Assembly (NCBI RefSeq): GCF_000429405.1
Contig: NZ_AUBU01000006.1
Coordinates: 186,001 to 250,000, forward strand
Origin: Algoriphagus marincola DSM 16067
Lineage (GTDB): Bacteria > Bacteroidota > Bacteroidia > Cytophagales > Cyclobacteriaceae
Length of the DNA stretch: 64,000 nt
Direction of reading: 5' to 3'
In this document: piece by piece, positions 25,946-33,862 of the stretch
Position numbering within the stretch: position 1 is the first letter of the stretch
Layout of the letters: every line of letters starts with the position of its first letter
Position numbers and translations under genes: made by a program
Notes under the pieces: generated by a model
What the model saw: the letters and a program-made list of their open reading frames with translations, nothing else
What the model was told of the DNA's origin: nothing
The model's database searches: none

Positions 25946-27001
25946 CTCAAGCCTCATCATAATCAGCAACGATTATTAAGAAGGCTTTATTTGTTGATCG
26001 CCTTTTGTATTGCCAGCTTGAGCCTTCATGCCCAGGATGTGCAGTATTCTCAGTTCTATGCTAATCCACTCTATCTCAATCCAGCTATGGCCGGATCTAC
26101 TGAGATGACTCAGATTGGTGTCAATTATCGAAACCAGTGGCCAGGATTGGATCAGTCCTTTAATTCGTATTCTGCCTATATTGATCATTATATTTTTGGT
26201 GCAAATAGTGGAGTGGGTTTGATATTCAACCAGTCTGATCAAAGCATGGCCAATTTGAGTATTACGGAAATTGGTGCTGCTTATTCTTACCGTGCTCGCT
26301 TAGGCTTCCGTTCCTTTCTTCGTGTAGGTGGTCAGGTGAGTTACCAAGATCGAGACGCCTATTTCGGCGATATGATTTTTGGCAGTCAAATAGACGATCA
26401 AACGGGTGCAATTGGTGATTTTTCGGGTGAAAACCTAGGAGAAGATATGCGTCATCAGTTTGTGGACTACAGCTTCGGAATGCTTTTCCACAATGAAAAT
26501 ATTTGGTTTGGAGCTTCTGCACACCATGTAACCCAGCCGAACATTTCATTCATCGATGGAGAAATCAGCGAGTTGCCGCTCAAACTTTCTGCTCACGGTG
26601 GAGTCAAATTTGATCTTTCTGGAGGAAATTCCCGTGCATTCTATAATCAGCGAACTGGTACAAGAGAATTGACCTTTGCTTTCAATTATAAGAATCAAGG
26701 ACCCTTCACACAGCTTGATCTAGGAACACAAGTAAATATCCAGCCTTTAGTTCTTGGAGTTTGGTATCGAGGAATCCCTGTTGGTCAAAGCGCTCTTCCA
26801 AATAATGAAGCAGTCATTGCATTGGTGGGTATTTCGCTAGGTGGAGGATTGGATGTGGGTTATAGTCATGACTTTACACTTTCATCATTGGGCAATGCTA
26901 ATACTGGAGGAGCACATGAAATTTCAATCCGATACAGCTTCCTTGCAGGTAATACCAAAGGTGCTGGCCGAAAGTCCTCCATGCCTTGCTTCAAATATTA
27001 A
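25832..27001 (+). CDS. PorP/SprF family T9SS outer-membrane protein with extra N-terminal segment
   Basis: The frame encodes 389 aa. From about residue 50 it is a typical PorP/SprF protein: signal peptide RRLYLLIAFCIASLSLHA, mature start QDVQYSQFYANPLYLNPAMAG, then an outer-membrane beta-barrel-like body. These proteins work with type IX secreted adhesins such as SprB, which fits the upstream neighbour. The oddity is the N-terminus: about 49 residues precede the signal peptide, and there is no ATG near it. Candidate starts are GTG 25832, a TTG at codon 26, or TTGs inside the hydrophobic stretch (codons 54-55). I use GTG because it aligns with the adhesin start in the duplicated leader. The gene ends at a strong terminator. 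Confidence 0.87.
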   Translation: MKNTRLPYQLSISYPFQDGVIVSDGLAQFAFESLQVENLKPHHNQQRLLRRLYLLIAFCIASLSLHAQDVQYSQFYANPLYLNPAMAGSTEMTQIGVNYRNQWPGLDQSFNSYSAYIDHYIFGANSGVGLIFNQSDQSMANLSITEIGAAYSYRARLGFRSFLRVGGQVSYQDRDAYFGDMIFGSQIDDQTGAIGDFSGENLGEDMRHQFVDYSFGMLFHNENIWFGASAHHVTQPNISFIDGEISELPLKLSAHGGVKFDLSGGNSRAFYNQRTGTRELTFAFNYKNQGPFTQLDLGTQVNIQPLVLGVWYRGIPVGQSALPNNEAVIALVGISLGGGLDVGYSHDFTLSSLGNANTGGAHEISIRYSFLAGNTKGAGRKSSMPCFKY

Positions 27002-27026
27002 GTTTCTCATAAACAATGCTTGGTTA

Positions 27027-27059
27027 AAAGGGCTTTAATTATCATAAAGCCCTTTTTTT
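27027..27059 (+). terminator. Intrinsic terminator of porP, touching the photolyase start codon
   Basis: An 11-bp perfect stem (AAAGGGCTTTA / TAAAGCCCTTT) with a 7-nt loop runs into a seven-T tract ending at 27059. The next base begins the ATG of the photolyase gene. Confidence 0.9.
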
Positions 27060-28589
27060 ATGCCAAAAACGCTACGCTTAATTCTTGGAGATCAATTGAA
27101 TCAATCGCATTCTTGGTTTGAGGAGAAAAGTGATGATCACATTTACCTCATGGCCGAGATGCGACAGGAGACGGATTATGTAAATCACCACGTTCAAAAA
27201 GTCTTGGCCTTTTTTGACTCGATGAGGAATTTTGCTTCTGAAATCGAAACTCAGGGCCATCAAATGCGCTATTTCAAATTAGATGATCCGAAAAACCCGC
27301 AGGATCTCGAAAAATTGATTCAGCAGCTTGTGAATGATGAAGGGATCGAAAAGTTTGAATACCAACTGCCCGATGAATACCGCCTCGACGAGCAATTGCG
27401 CTCAATTTGCAAAAACCTGAAGATTTCTACCGATTCGGTCGATTCAGAGCATTTTCTCACTAAAAGAGCATTTTTGGAAGAATTTTTCAAAGGGAAGAAA
27501 ACCTACCTGATGGAGTCATTCTATCGTGAGATGCGAAAAAAATATGACATCCTGATGGATGGCAAGGAACCTGTGGAGGGAAAATGGAACTTTGACCACG
27601 AAAACCGCTCTGCTCTCAAGGATTCCAAGCTATTGAAAAAAGCCAAAACGCATTCAAAGGATCTTTCGGGACTATTGGAAATGCTGGAAAAATCCGGGGT
27701 GAAAACCATCGGAAAGGTTGACGCTGAAAACTTCCCTTGGCCTACAAGTAGAAAAGAGTGTTTGGAGGTTTTAAACCATTTTTGCGAAAAGCTTCTGGTT
27801 CATTTTGGAGACTATCAGGATGCTTTGACAACTTGGGACGCCTTTTTATTCCATTCCAGATTGAGTTTTGCGATGAATAGTAAGATGCTGTCTCCGCTGG
27901 AGGTGGTACAGAAAGTAGAAAGCTATTGGGAAGGTCACCGAAAGGAAATTTCTATCTCTCAAGTAGAAGGTTTTATCCGGCAAATTATTGGTTGGCGAGA
28001 GTATATGAGAGGTGTGTATTGGGCCAAAATGCCCGATTATGCAGAGATGAATTTCTTCGGCCATGATCGTAAGCTTCCGGATTGGTTTTGGACTGGAAGG
28101 ACCAAAATGAAATGTCTTTCAGAGTCAATCGGTCAATCGCTTGACTTGGCCTATGCCCATCACATTCAGCGTCTGATGGTCACGGGTAACTTTGCACTGC
28201 TAGCCGGAATCAATCCGGATGAAATAGACCAATGGTATTTGGGTATTTATATTGATGCGATCGAGTGGGTGGAGATTACCAATACTCGGGGCATGAGTCA
28301 ATTTGCAGATGGTGGAATCGTTGGCACCAAGCCGTATGTTTCCTCTGCCAATTACATTAAAAAACAAGGAAATTACTGTGATCATTGTGCCTATAATCAT
28401 AAAGAGAAAGTGGGCGACAAGGCCTGTCCCTTCAATAGCTTGTATTGGCATTTTTACGAGAGAAATCGGGAGAAATTAGAAAAGAATCCACGGATTGGAA
28501 TGGCCTATCGGACACTTGATAAGCTGAAAAACAAGCAGGAAATTTTAGAACAGGCGGAGAGCTATCTTTCAAATATTAATGAGCTTTAG
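27060..28589 (+). CDS. Fe-S bacterial cryptochrome/(6-4) photolyase (CryB/PhrB type)
   Basis: This is a 509-aa flavoprotein that uses blue light to repair (6-4) photoproducts or act as a photoreceptor. The N-terminus LRLILGDQLNQSHSWF is diagnostic of the deoxyribodipyrimidine-photolyase-related group. Four cysteines at 352, 440, 443 and 456 have the same spacing as the [4Fe-4S] ligands of Agrobacterium PhrB (350, 438, 441, 454). The FAD-domain motif TNTRGMSQFADGG near 400-415 is also present. The start is fixed by the conserved N-terminus, yet it abuts the porP terminator, leaving no room for an ordinary leader. It overlaps the convergent DUF2306 gene by 4 nt. Confidence 0.93.
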   Translation: MPKTLRLILGDQLNQSHSWFEEKSDDHIYLMAEMRQETDYVNHHVQKVLAFFDSMRNFASEIETQGHQMRYFKLDDPKNPQDLEKLIQQLVNDEGIEKFEYQLPDEYRLDEQLRSICKNLKISTDSVDSEHFLTKRAFLEEFFKGKKTYLMESFYREMRKKYDILMDGKEPVEGKWNFDHENRSALKDSKLLKKAKTHSKDLSGLLEMLEKSGVKTIGKVDAENFPWPTSRKECLEVLNHFCEKLLVHFGDYQDALTTWDAFLFHSRLSFAMNSKMLSPLEVVQKVESYWEGHRKEISISQVEGFIRQIIGWREYMRGVYWAKMPDYAEMNFFGHDRKLPDWFWTGRTKMKCLSESIGQSLDLAYAHHIQRLMVTGNFALLAGINPDEIDQWYLGIYIDAIEWVEITNTRGMSQFADGGIVGTKPYVSSANYIKKQGNYCDHCAYNHKEKVGDKACPFNSLYWHFYERNREKLEKNPRIGMAYRTLDKLKNKQEILEQAESYLSNINEL

Positions 28590-28969
28590 AAAAAGAGCTC
28601 GTGAAGGAATCTTCCAGGCGAAAAGGTAAACCCTCCTGCGATCAAAATTGCACCGATGTAAAGCAACACCATTTTGCGCTGATGGCTTTTTACTTTTCCT
28701 TTTCGAATGGCTAAGAAAGCTGTCGGTACAGTCCAAAGCACTAGAAAACAGAAAAGGTGAATCCAACCAAAATGTCCTAGGAAAACGGGTCCAACACGTG
28801 CCTCCATAAACAAAGCCAGAATCGCTGTGATAATCATCAAGACCATGTAAATGGCACCTAACTTTTGATGAAAAAGTCCACCTTTCTTTGCAAGTAATAA
28901 ATATGCGCCTAAAAATACACATGGAACCACTGTGGCTAAATGCAGGTACATTAAAATCTCGTAAACCAT
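28586..28969 (-). CDS. DUF2306-like small integral membrane protein
   Basis: This 127-aa protein has four hydrophobic helices. It shows GGLFHQKLGAIYMVLM, LGHFGWIHLFCFLVLWTVP, VKSHQRKMVLLYIGAI and GGFTFSPGRFLHELFF, with histidines placed within or beside helices as in DUF2306 proteins. The function of the family is not known; the histidines could bind heme or metal. It lies 9 nt downstream of the porin gene and is probably the third gene of an mscS-porin-DUF2306 operon. Confidence 0.78.
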   Translation of the reverse strand: MVYEILMYLHLATVVPCVFLGAYLLLAKKGGLFHQKLGAIYMVLMIITAILALFMEARVGPVFLGHFGWIHLFCFLVLWTVPTAFLAIRKGKVKSHQRKMVLLYIGAILIAGGFTFSPGRFLHELFF

Positions 28970-28978
28970 TGGCTTAAT

Positions 28979-30046
28979 TTAATTGAAAGATAAAGCAAAA
29001 GACCCCAAGAGAAAATAATTATCAGAATTGCCGCTATCAATACCCAGCACCGGCCCTGTCAGCCAACGCCCCTCTAATCGGAAGGTGGCAATTTTTCCCA
29101 ATTTCCAGTCACCATTCAGTGAAATGCCACTTGTCTGGATTCCTTGATCGATGAGGCTCGTAGCGATAGCCTGAAATGGATCATTGTAATATTCGAAGCG
29201 AAGGGCTGAAGCTATTTTTTCTGAAAACTGTCTCTGTAGAATGGCAGACATCCCCCACCAGTTGCGATCAATATCAAAGGCCAAAGTCCTTCTACCTCCA
29301 TCCAATCCGGCGATGAGTCTCCAGCCTTCACCAAGCTTAAAATCTCCATAGAAATTAGTAAAGTACAGCATCGTTTCAGCTTCCAAGGGTTGATCAGTTC
29401 CTATGAATGTGCTCCAATTCAATTTGATGTTTTCGTTGGGAGTATATGTGGCTTGAGTGCCAAAAGAAGGTCTATTTCTCCCTGGAATGGCTCTAATGCG
29501 CTGCCAGCCATTCAGATACAAAAAGGCAAAGTACCAGCGCTCATCCTTTTGCCAGCTTAGCTGTACGCCCGTTTCAAAATAGGGACTATTCTCGGCAATG
29601 ATCGATCGAGATAAAGTCAGGTTTTCTGTCGATACGGCATTTTCAAAGCCAATGTGTGATGGAAGCACTCCAGCATCTATCCAAAACTTTCTGTTCTTGT
29701 CCAGAGCCAAGCCCACATTCGCCTGATGAATCCATTGAAAGAGTTCGGGTTCGTTGGCATAATTATCCCGGGCATAGGTTCCCTGCTGAATTCCTAAATT
29801 GGCTCGAAAGAAATCCGTTTTTGCACTGATTGTAACTAAGGCTAGGTTGATTCCCAGTCGGTTTTGATTGGTATGATTGTAAAGAAAAGGAAGCCTGTTT
29901 TCCTGGCCCATTTGATCCACAAAATCATAGCCATAGTAGACATCCAAAAAGCCTGAGATATCAAATTGTAATGAATTTCTAGAATTCTCTTGAGCAAAGG
30001 CAGGCGATGAAAAAACAAGAAGGAATATCAGGAGTGATTTTCTCAT
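28979..30046 (-). CDS. Outer-membrane beta-barrel porin (OmpL/BBP2-like)
   Basis: The protein has 355 aa with a signal peptide (LLIFLLVFSSPAFAQ) and a body of alternating aromatic strands ending in SFALSFN, whose terminal residues fit a barrel last strand. Segments ISGFLDVYYGYDF, IDAGVLPSHIGFENA and AGLDGGRRTLAFDI fit the putative porin group OmpL/BBP2. It probably allows diffusion of small solutes across the outer membrane. It overlaps the end of mscS by 4 nt (ATGA) and is cotranscribed with it. The solute is unknown. Confidence 0.8.
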   Translation of the reverse strand: MRKSLLIFLLVFSSPAFAQENSRNSLQFDISGFLDVYYGYDFVDQMGQENRLPFLYNHTNQNRLGINLALVTISAKTDFFRANLGIQQGTYARDNYANEPELFQWIHQANVGLALDKNRKFWIDAGVLPSHIGFENAVSTENLTLSRSIIAENSPYFETGVQLSWQKDERWYFAFLYLNGWQRIRAIPGRNRPSFGTQATYTPNENIKLNWSTFIGTDQPLEAETMLYFTNFYGDFKLGEGWRLIAGLDGGRRTLAFDIDRNWWGMSAILQRQFSEKIASALRFEYYNDPFQAIATSLIDQGIQTSGISLNGDWKLGKIATFRLEGRWLTGPVLGIDSGNSDNYFLLGSFALSFN

Positions 30047-30963
30047 GTCTTTTTGTTTTCCTCTAGAACGACTCGGCTTCGTGGAAGTGCGGCAGGGTAG
30101 TTTTTCTGCAAGAATTCAATCATTTTTTCCCGCACATGCACACGCAAGTCCCAAGCAGTCGGCGAGTTCTTAGCAGAAACTAAGATTCGACTCTCCACGG
30201 TGCGCTCCTTAGCATCTGTCACCTGTAAAACCTTTACTTTTTTATCCCAAAGCGGGGTGTTTTCAAGAATCCGATCCAGCTCTTCACGAAGTGCATCGAA
30301 AGGAACCGAATAATCTGTATAGAGAAATACTGATCCAATGATGTCCGCTGAGGTCCTAGTCCAGTTTTGAAAGGGTTTTTCCAAAAAGTAGGTTGTCGGT
30401 AGCACTAGTCTTCGCTGATCCCAAATCCTGACCACAACATAGGTCAGATTGATCTCCTCGATCCAGCCCCATTCACCTTCGACCACCACGGCATCATCCA
30501 GCCGAAAAGGCTGAGCGAATGCAATCTGAATTCCTGCGACCAATGTGCCGATGGCTTTCTGAGCTGAAAAACCAATGATGATACCAGCTACTCCTGCTGA
30601 GGCAAAAAGCCCGACACCGATTTTACGGATGGGTTCAAAAGAGACCAAAATCAACCCAATTCCAAGAATGATAATAATAAAATTGACAATCTTTTGAAGG
30701 ATGTTAAGCTGGGTGTAGACTTTTCTGGCTCGGAGATTATTCTCTTGACTGATATCAAACTGCTTCAAGAATACTCGTTTCAAAATACCTGTCAAGACCA
30801 AGAGACACCAGGTAAAACCTAGAATAATCAAGATGGTATTGATATGGGGTAGGACTGAAAATAAGCCGGTCCAGCTAGCAGATTCTTCACGGAAGTAGAT
30901 TTTTGCAAGTACTAATACCAGCGTGACCAAAAAGGGAATTATTAGTCGTCGGTAATTTTTCAT
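30043..30963 (-). CDS. Small-conductance mechanosensitive channel family protein (MscS)
   Basis: This 306-aa membrane protein has three or four helices, followed by the pore-lining TM3 region GLFASAGVAGIIIGFSAQKA near residue 118 and the beta domain (GEWGWIEEINLTYVVVRIWDQRR), as in MscS. The extended N-terminal helices compared with the E. coli protein are usual for this branch. It releases solutes on hypo-osmotic shock. It is the first gene of a minus-strand trio with a porin and a DUF2306 protein; the stop of mscS overlaps the porin ATG. Confidence 0.92.
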   Translation of the reverse strand: MKNYRRLIIPFLVTLVLVLAKIYFREESASWTGLFSVLPHINTILIILGFTWCLLVLTGILKRVFLKQFDISQENNLRARKVYTQLNILQKIVNFIIIILGIGLILVSFEPIRKIGVGLFASAGVAGIIIGFSAQKAIGTLVAGIQIAFAQPFRLDDAVVVEGEWGWIEEINLTYVVVRIWDQRRLVLPTTYFLEKPFQNWTRTSADIIGSVFLYTDYSVPFDALREELDRILENTPLWDKKVKVLQVTDAKERTVESRILVSAKNSPTAWDLRVHVREKMIEFLQKNYPAALPRSRVVLEENKKT

Positions 30964-31014
30964 GTAAAAATAGGTTGAGCGAATTAGTAAAATAAGGAAG
31001 GATCAGGTCTAATC

Positions 31015-31050
31015 AAAAAAAAGCCCTTCTTGCCTAAAGCAAGGAGGGCT
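31015..31050 (-). terminator. Intrinsic terminator of the TolB-like lipoprotein gene
   Basis: A 12-bp stem with one mismatch (AGCCCTTCTTGC / GCAAGGAGGGCT) and a 5-nt loop is followed on the minus strand by a run of eight T residues. It lies 24 bp past the stop of the propeller lipoprotein gene. Confidence 0.9.
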
Positions 31051-31073
31051 CTTGTGAATTTTTTATGGATCAA

Positions 31074-32183
31074 TTAATCACCAATCCATTCTGCTACAAA
31101 TAAGTTGGTATCTCGTGTACCGCCATTATTTCGGTTGGATGAGAAAACTAGGTGTTTTCCATCATTAGAGAATACAGGGAAGGCATCGAAAGTGTCATTT
31201 TCGGTAATTCTCACTAGTCCTGTTCCGTCCAAATTAATCATGTACAGATTAAAAGGAAATCCTCTTTCTGTATGATGATTGGAGGCGAAAATGATTTTTT
31301 CTCCCGAAGGATGAAAAAACGGTGCCCAGTTAGCCTGACCCAAATCGGTGATTTTCTGAATATCACTTCCATCCACATTGGAAACATAAAGCTCCATTTC
31401 GGTCGGCTTCACCAGTCCTTCAGCCAAAAGCTCTAGATATTCGGCTTTTTCTTCCTCTGTTTGTGGGCGAGAAGCACGCCATACTAGCTTGCTGCCGTCA
31501 GGTGAGAAAAAAGCTCCTCCGTCATATCCCAGATCAGAAGTGATTTGCTTGACATCTGATCCATCAATATTCATAGTGAAAAGCTCCAAATCACCGGTTC
31601 GCATGGAAGTGAAGACGATTTTGTCCCCTTGGGGAGATAGAGTGGCCTCTCCGTCATAGCCAGGATCATTGGTGAGTTGCTCTAGAATATTGCCCTCCAA
31701 ATCAGCTGTGAAAATATCATAAGTATCATAGATCGGCCAAACGTACTTGCCATCTGCTCTTCGCTCGGGTACAGGAGGGCAGTCATCTCCTCCCAAATGG
31801 GTGGAGGCATAGACGATACTTTGGTTTCCCGGAAGAAAATAGGAGCAGGTAGTTCGCCCAAGTCCTGTAGAAAGGCGTTGAGGCATATTGTTTTTGAGGT
31901 CGTCTGTTTTCCAGTTGGTGTAGAAAATTTGATCGCACTCAGCTCCCCAACCTGAATAATCGGATTGGAAAACGAGCATTTCATCATCAAATGACCAGTA
32001 AGCTTCAGCATTATTCCCTCCGAAAGTCAACTGCTTGATATTTCGAAAGTATTTCATTTCATTTTCCGAAAGAAGCGCGGAATCCAAAGCCGTATGTGTT
32101 GGAGTGCTCTCTGCCGTTTGCTCGGAATTTTTTGGCGCACAGGCGATGATTAAAATCAATAAAAGCGGGAAATAGAAACGCAT
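31074..32183 (-). CDS. TolB-like beta-propeller (PD40) lipoprotein
   Basis: This is a 369-aa exported lipoprotein: MRFYFPLLLILIIAC ends in a lipobox cysteine. I use ATG 32183 and not the TTG 14 codons upstream because the signal peptide begins here. Repeated segments such as ATLSPQGDKIVFTSMRTGD, AFFSPDGSKLVWRASRP and PVFSNDGKHLVFSSNRNNGG are PD40/TolB propeller blades, at least five in number. There is no peptidase domain, so it is likely a binding protein in the periplasm or outer membrane. It is divergent from an M28 peptidase lipoprotein. Confidence 0.88.
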   Translation of the reverse strand: MRFYFPLLLILIIACAPKNSEQTAESTPTHTALDSALLSENEMKYFRNIKQLTFGGNNAEAYWSFDDEMLVFQSDYSGWGAECDQIFYTNWKTDDLKNNMPQRLSTGLGRTTCSYFLPGNQSIVYASTHLGGDDCPPVPERRADGKYVWPIYDTYDIFTADLEGNILEQLTNDPGYDGEATLSPQGDKIVFTSMRTGDLELFTMNIDGSDVKQITSDLGYDGGAFFSPDGSKLVWRASRPQTEEEKAEYLELLAEGLVKPTEMELYVSNVDGSDIQKITDLGQANWAPFFHPSGEKIIFASNHHTERGFPFNLYMINLDGTGLVRITENDTFDAFPVFSNDGKHLVFSSNRNNGGTRDTNLFVAEWIGD

Positions 32184-32204
32184 AGAAATCTTCAGTTTGT
32201 ATTT

Positions 32205-32237
32205 ATTGCAGCGCGAAGATACCAATTATTATCTTTG
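32205..32237 (+). promoter_or_regulatory. Bacteroidota-type promoter of the M28 peptidase gene
   Basis: A -33 element ATTG (one mismatch to TTTG) at 32205-32208, a 21-nt spacer and a perfect -7 TATCTTTG at 32230-32237 lie just upstream of the ATG at 32258. Confidence 0.58.
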
Positions 32238-32257
32238 GGCTAAATCAAAATAGAACC

Positions 32258-33490
32258 ATGAAGCAATATCAAATAGTTGGACTTATTGGAGCTTTGGCTT
32301 TTGCCTGCCAATCCGCCCCGAGTGATACAGATTTAATCAATGATCTTAAAAAGGATGTGACCTACTTAGCTGCTGACCAATTAGAGGGTCGGGCCATTGG
32401 TACTGATGGTGAAGTAAAAGCTGCGGAGTATTTGGCTGAGCGCTTCAGTGAGATCGGGATTTCGCCCAAAGGCACAGACGGTTTTTTTCAGGAGTTTACC
32501 GTTTCTAAGCCAAGCAATCCTCATGAGGAGGCAGTGATTGGTACAGATGGGGAGGGTGTCACAGGCCGAAATGTGATCGGGTTTATCGACAACCAAGCTG
32601 CTCAGACTATCGTGATTGGGGCTCATTTTGATCACTTGGGCTATGGCGGATCAGGATCTCTGCATCGAGGTGACTCTGCGATTCATAATGGTGCGGATGA
32701 TAATGCTTCCGGAACAGCCGCCTTAGCAGCTTTAGCTGAGCTCTTGGTGGATGAAAAGCGTCAGTCTAATTTTCTGTTTATCGCTTTTTCCGGTGAGGAA
32801 AATGGCCTTTGGGGTTCCAATTATTTTGTAAAAAACCCTACCATCGATCTAGAAACGGTCAATTATATGATCAATATGGACATGGTTGGCCGTTTAAACG
32901 AGGAAAATACTTTGGCGATCAATGGAGTTGGTACCAGTCCTAGCTTTGTTCCGGCATTGGATCTGGTCAATAGCGACAGTCTCAAGTTGGTTACTTCAGA
33001 ATCTGGCGTAGGTCCTTCAGACCATACGTCTTTTTATCTGCAGGATTTGCCGGTTTTACACTTTTTCACAGGTCAGCATGAAGACTACCACCGTCCCTCG
33101 GATGACTCCGAGAAGATCAACTATGAGGGCTTACTTCAGGTGGTTCGATACATTGATCGACTGATTGCGCAGCTTGACACAGAGCCAAAATTAGCTTTTA
33201 CTAAAACGAAAGACAGTTCCGGTGATTCTCCAAGATTTACAGTTACACTTGGGGTAGTTCCGGATTATTTATATGATGGAAAAGGAATGCGAATCGATGG
33301 GGTATCTGAAGATAAACCAGCCCAAAAAGCAGGTTTGCAAAAAGGGGATATTGTAGTTCAGTTGGGAGACTCTACGATCGTGGATATGATGAGTTATATG
33401 CGGGCTTTGGGAGCTTTTCAACCCGGACAAGAAACGCAGGTGGCTTATGAGCGGGATGGTAAAAGAGTAGAGACTAAGGTGAGGTTTTAG
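32258..33490 (+). CDS. M28 family metallopeptidase lipoprotein with C-terminal PDZ domain
   Basis: The protein has 410 aa. The signal peptide ends near LIGALAFACQS, with a probable lipidated cysteine. The M28 core shows the di-zinc ligands in GAHFDHLGYGG, HNGADDNASGTAA, FSGEENGLWGSNYF (catalytic Glu), NMDMVGRL and GPSDHTSF. Residues about 325-410 form a PDZ domain (PAQKAGLQKGDIVVQLGD). It is likely an aminopeptidase in the periplasm or on the cell surface that trims peptides for nutrition. Its promoter is in the divergent intergenic region with the propeller lipoprotein. The gene is followed by a non-coding repeat region. Confidence 0.93.
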   Translation: MKQYQIVGLIGALAFACQSAPSDTDLINDLKKDVTYLAADQLEGRAIGTDGEVKAAEYLAERFSEIGISPKGTDGFFQEFTVSKPSNPHEEAVIGTDGEGVTGRNVIGFIDNQAAQTIVIGAHFDHLGYGGSGSLHRGDSAIHNGADDNASGTAALAALAELLVDEKRQSNFLFIAFSGEENGLWGSNYFVKNPTIDLETVNYMINMDMVGRLNEENTLAINGVGTSPSFVPALDLVNSDSLKLVTSESGVGPSDHTSFYLQDLPVLHFFTGQHEDYHRPSDDSEKINYEGLLQVVRYIDRLIAQLDTEPKLAFTKTKDSSGDSPRFTVTLGVVPDYLYDGKGMRIDGVSEDKPAQKAGLQKGDIVVQLGDSTIVDMMSYMRALGAFQPGQETQVAYERDGKRVETKVRF

Positions 33491-33523
33491 TTTAAGGTTC
33501 AGGGTTCAGGGTTCTGAGTTCAA

Positions 33524-33573
33524 GGTTCATTGTTCATCAACGCATGATGGCTGATAGAAAAGATTGAGGTTTC
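33524..33573. repeat. 50-bp intergenic direct repeat, copy 1
   Basis: This copy (ggttcattgttcatc...gaggtttcc) matches 33730-33779 at an offset of 206 bp with several substitutions. It is preceded by a GGTTCAGG-type degenerate run (33496-33530). The 372-bp gap holding these repeats has no gene. Confidence 0.75.
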
Positions 33574-33729
33574 CATTCCCCTCGTAAATCGTAGTTCGTA
33601 AATCTTACTTTTCCTATGTGCCTCTGTGGTGAAAAAAGGCCACTGTTATGGACCTTCTTCGATATTCAGTATTCATCATTCGATGTTCGAAATTTTTCCC
33701 ATTCAAAGAGTTCTGATTCTAAGGATCAG

Positions 33730-33779
33730 GGTTCATTGTTCATCTACACTTGATGGCTGGTAGAAAAGATTGAGGTTTC
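33730..33779. repeat. 50-bp intergenic direct repeat, copy 2
   Basis: This is the second copy of the unit at 33524-33573. Between the copies lies ctatgtgcctctgtggtg, which recalls the ctatgtggt hairpin arms of the 5.6-6.3 kb repeats. Confidence 0.75.
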
Positions 33780-33821
33780 GTTTCCGTCGTTAATCCTTCT
33801 TCCTTCTTCTTATTTATTTTT

Positions 33822-33848
33822 AACTTTATTAAAAATTTTAATCAAGTT
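33822..33848. promoter_or_regulatory. AT-rich inverted repeat before the chitinase gene
   Basis: AACTTTATTAAAA and its near-perfect inverted partner TTTTAATCAAGTT make a 27-bp dyad ending 14 bp before the TTG start at 33863. Its position suggests an operator or structured leader, but no known factor site is recognised. Confidence 0.45.
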
Positions 33849-33862
33849 AAATCCCATTTCCC

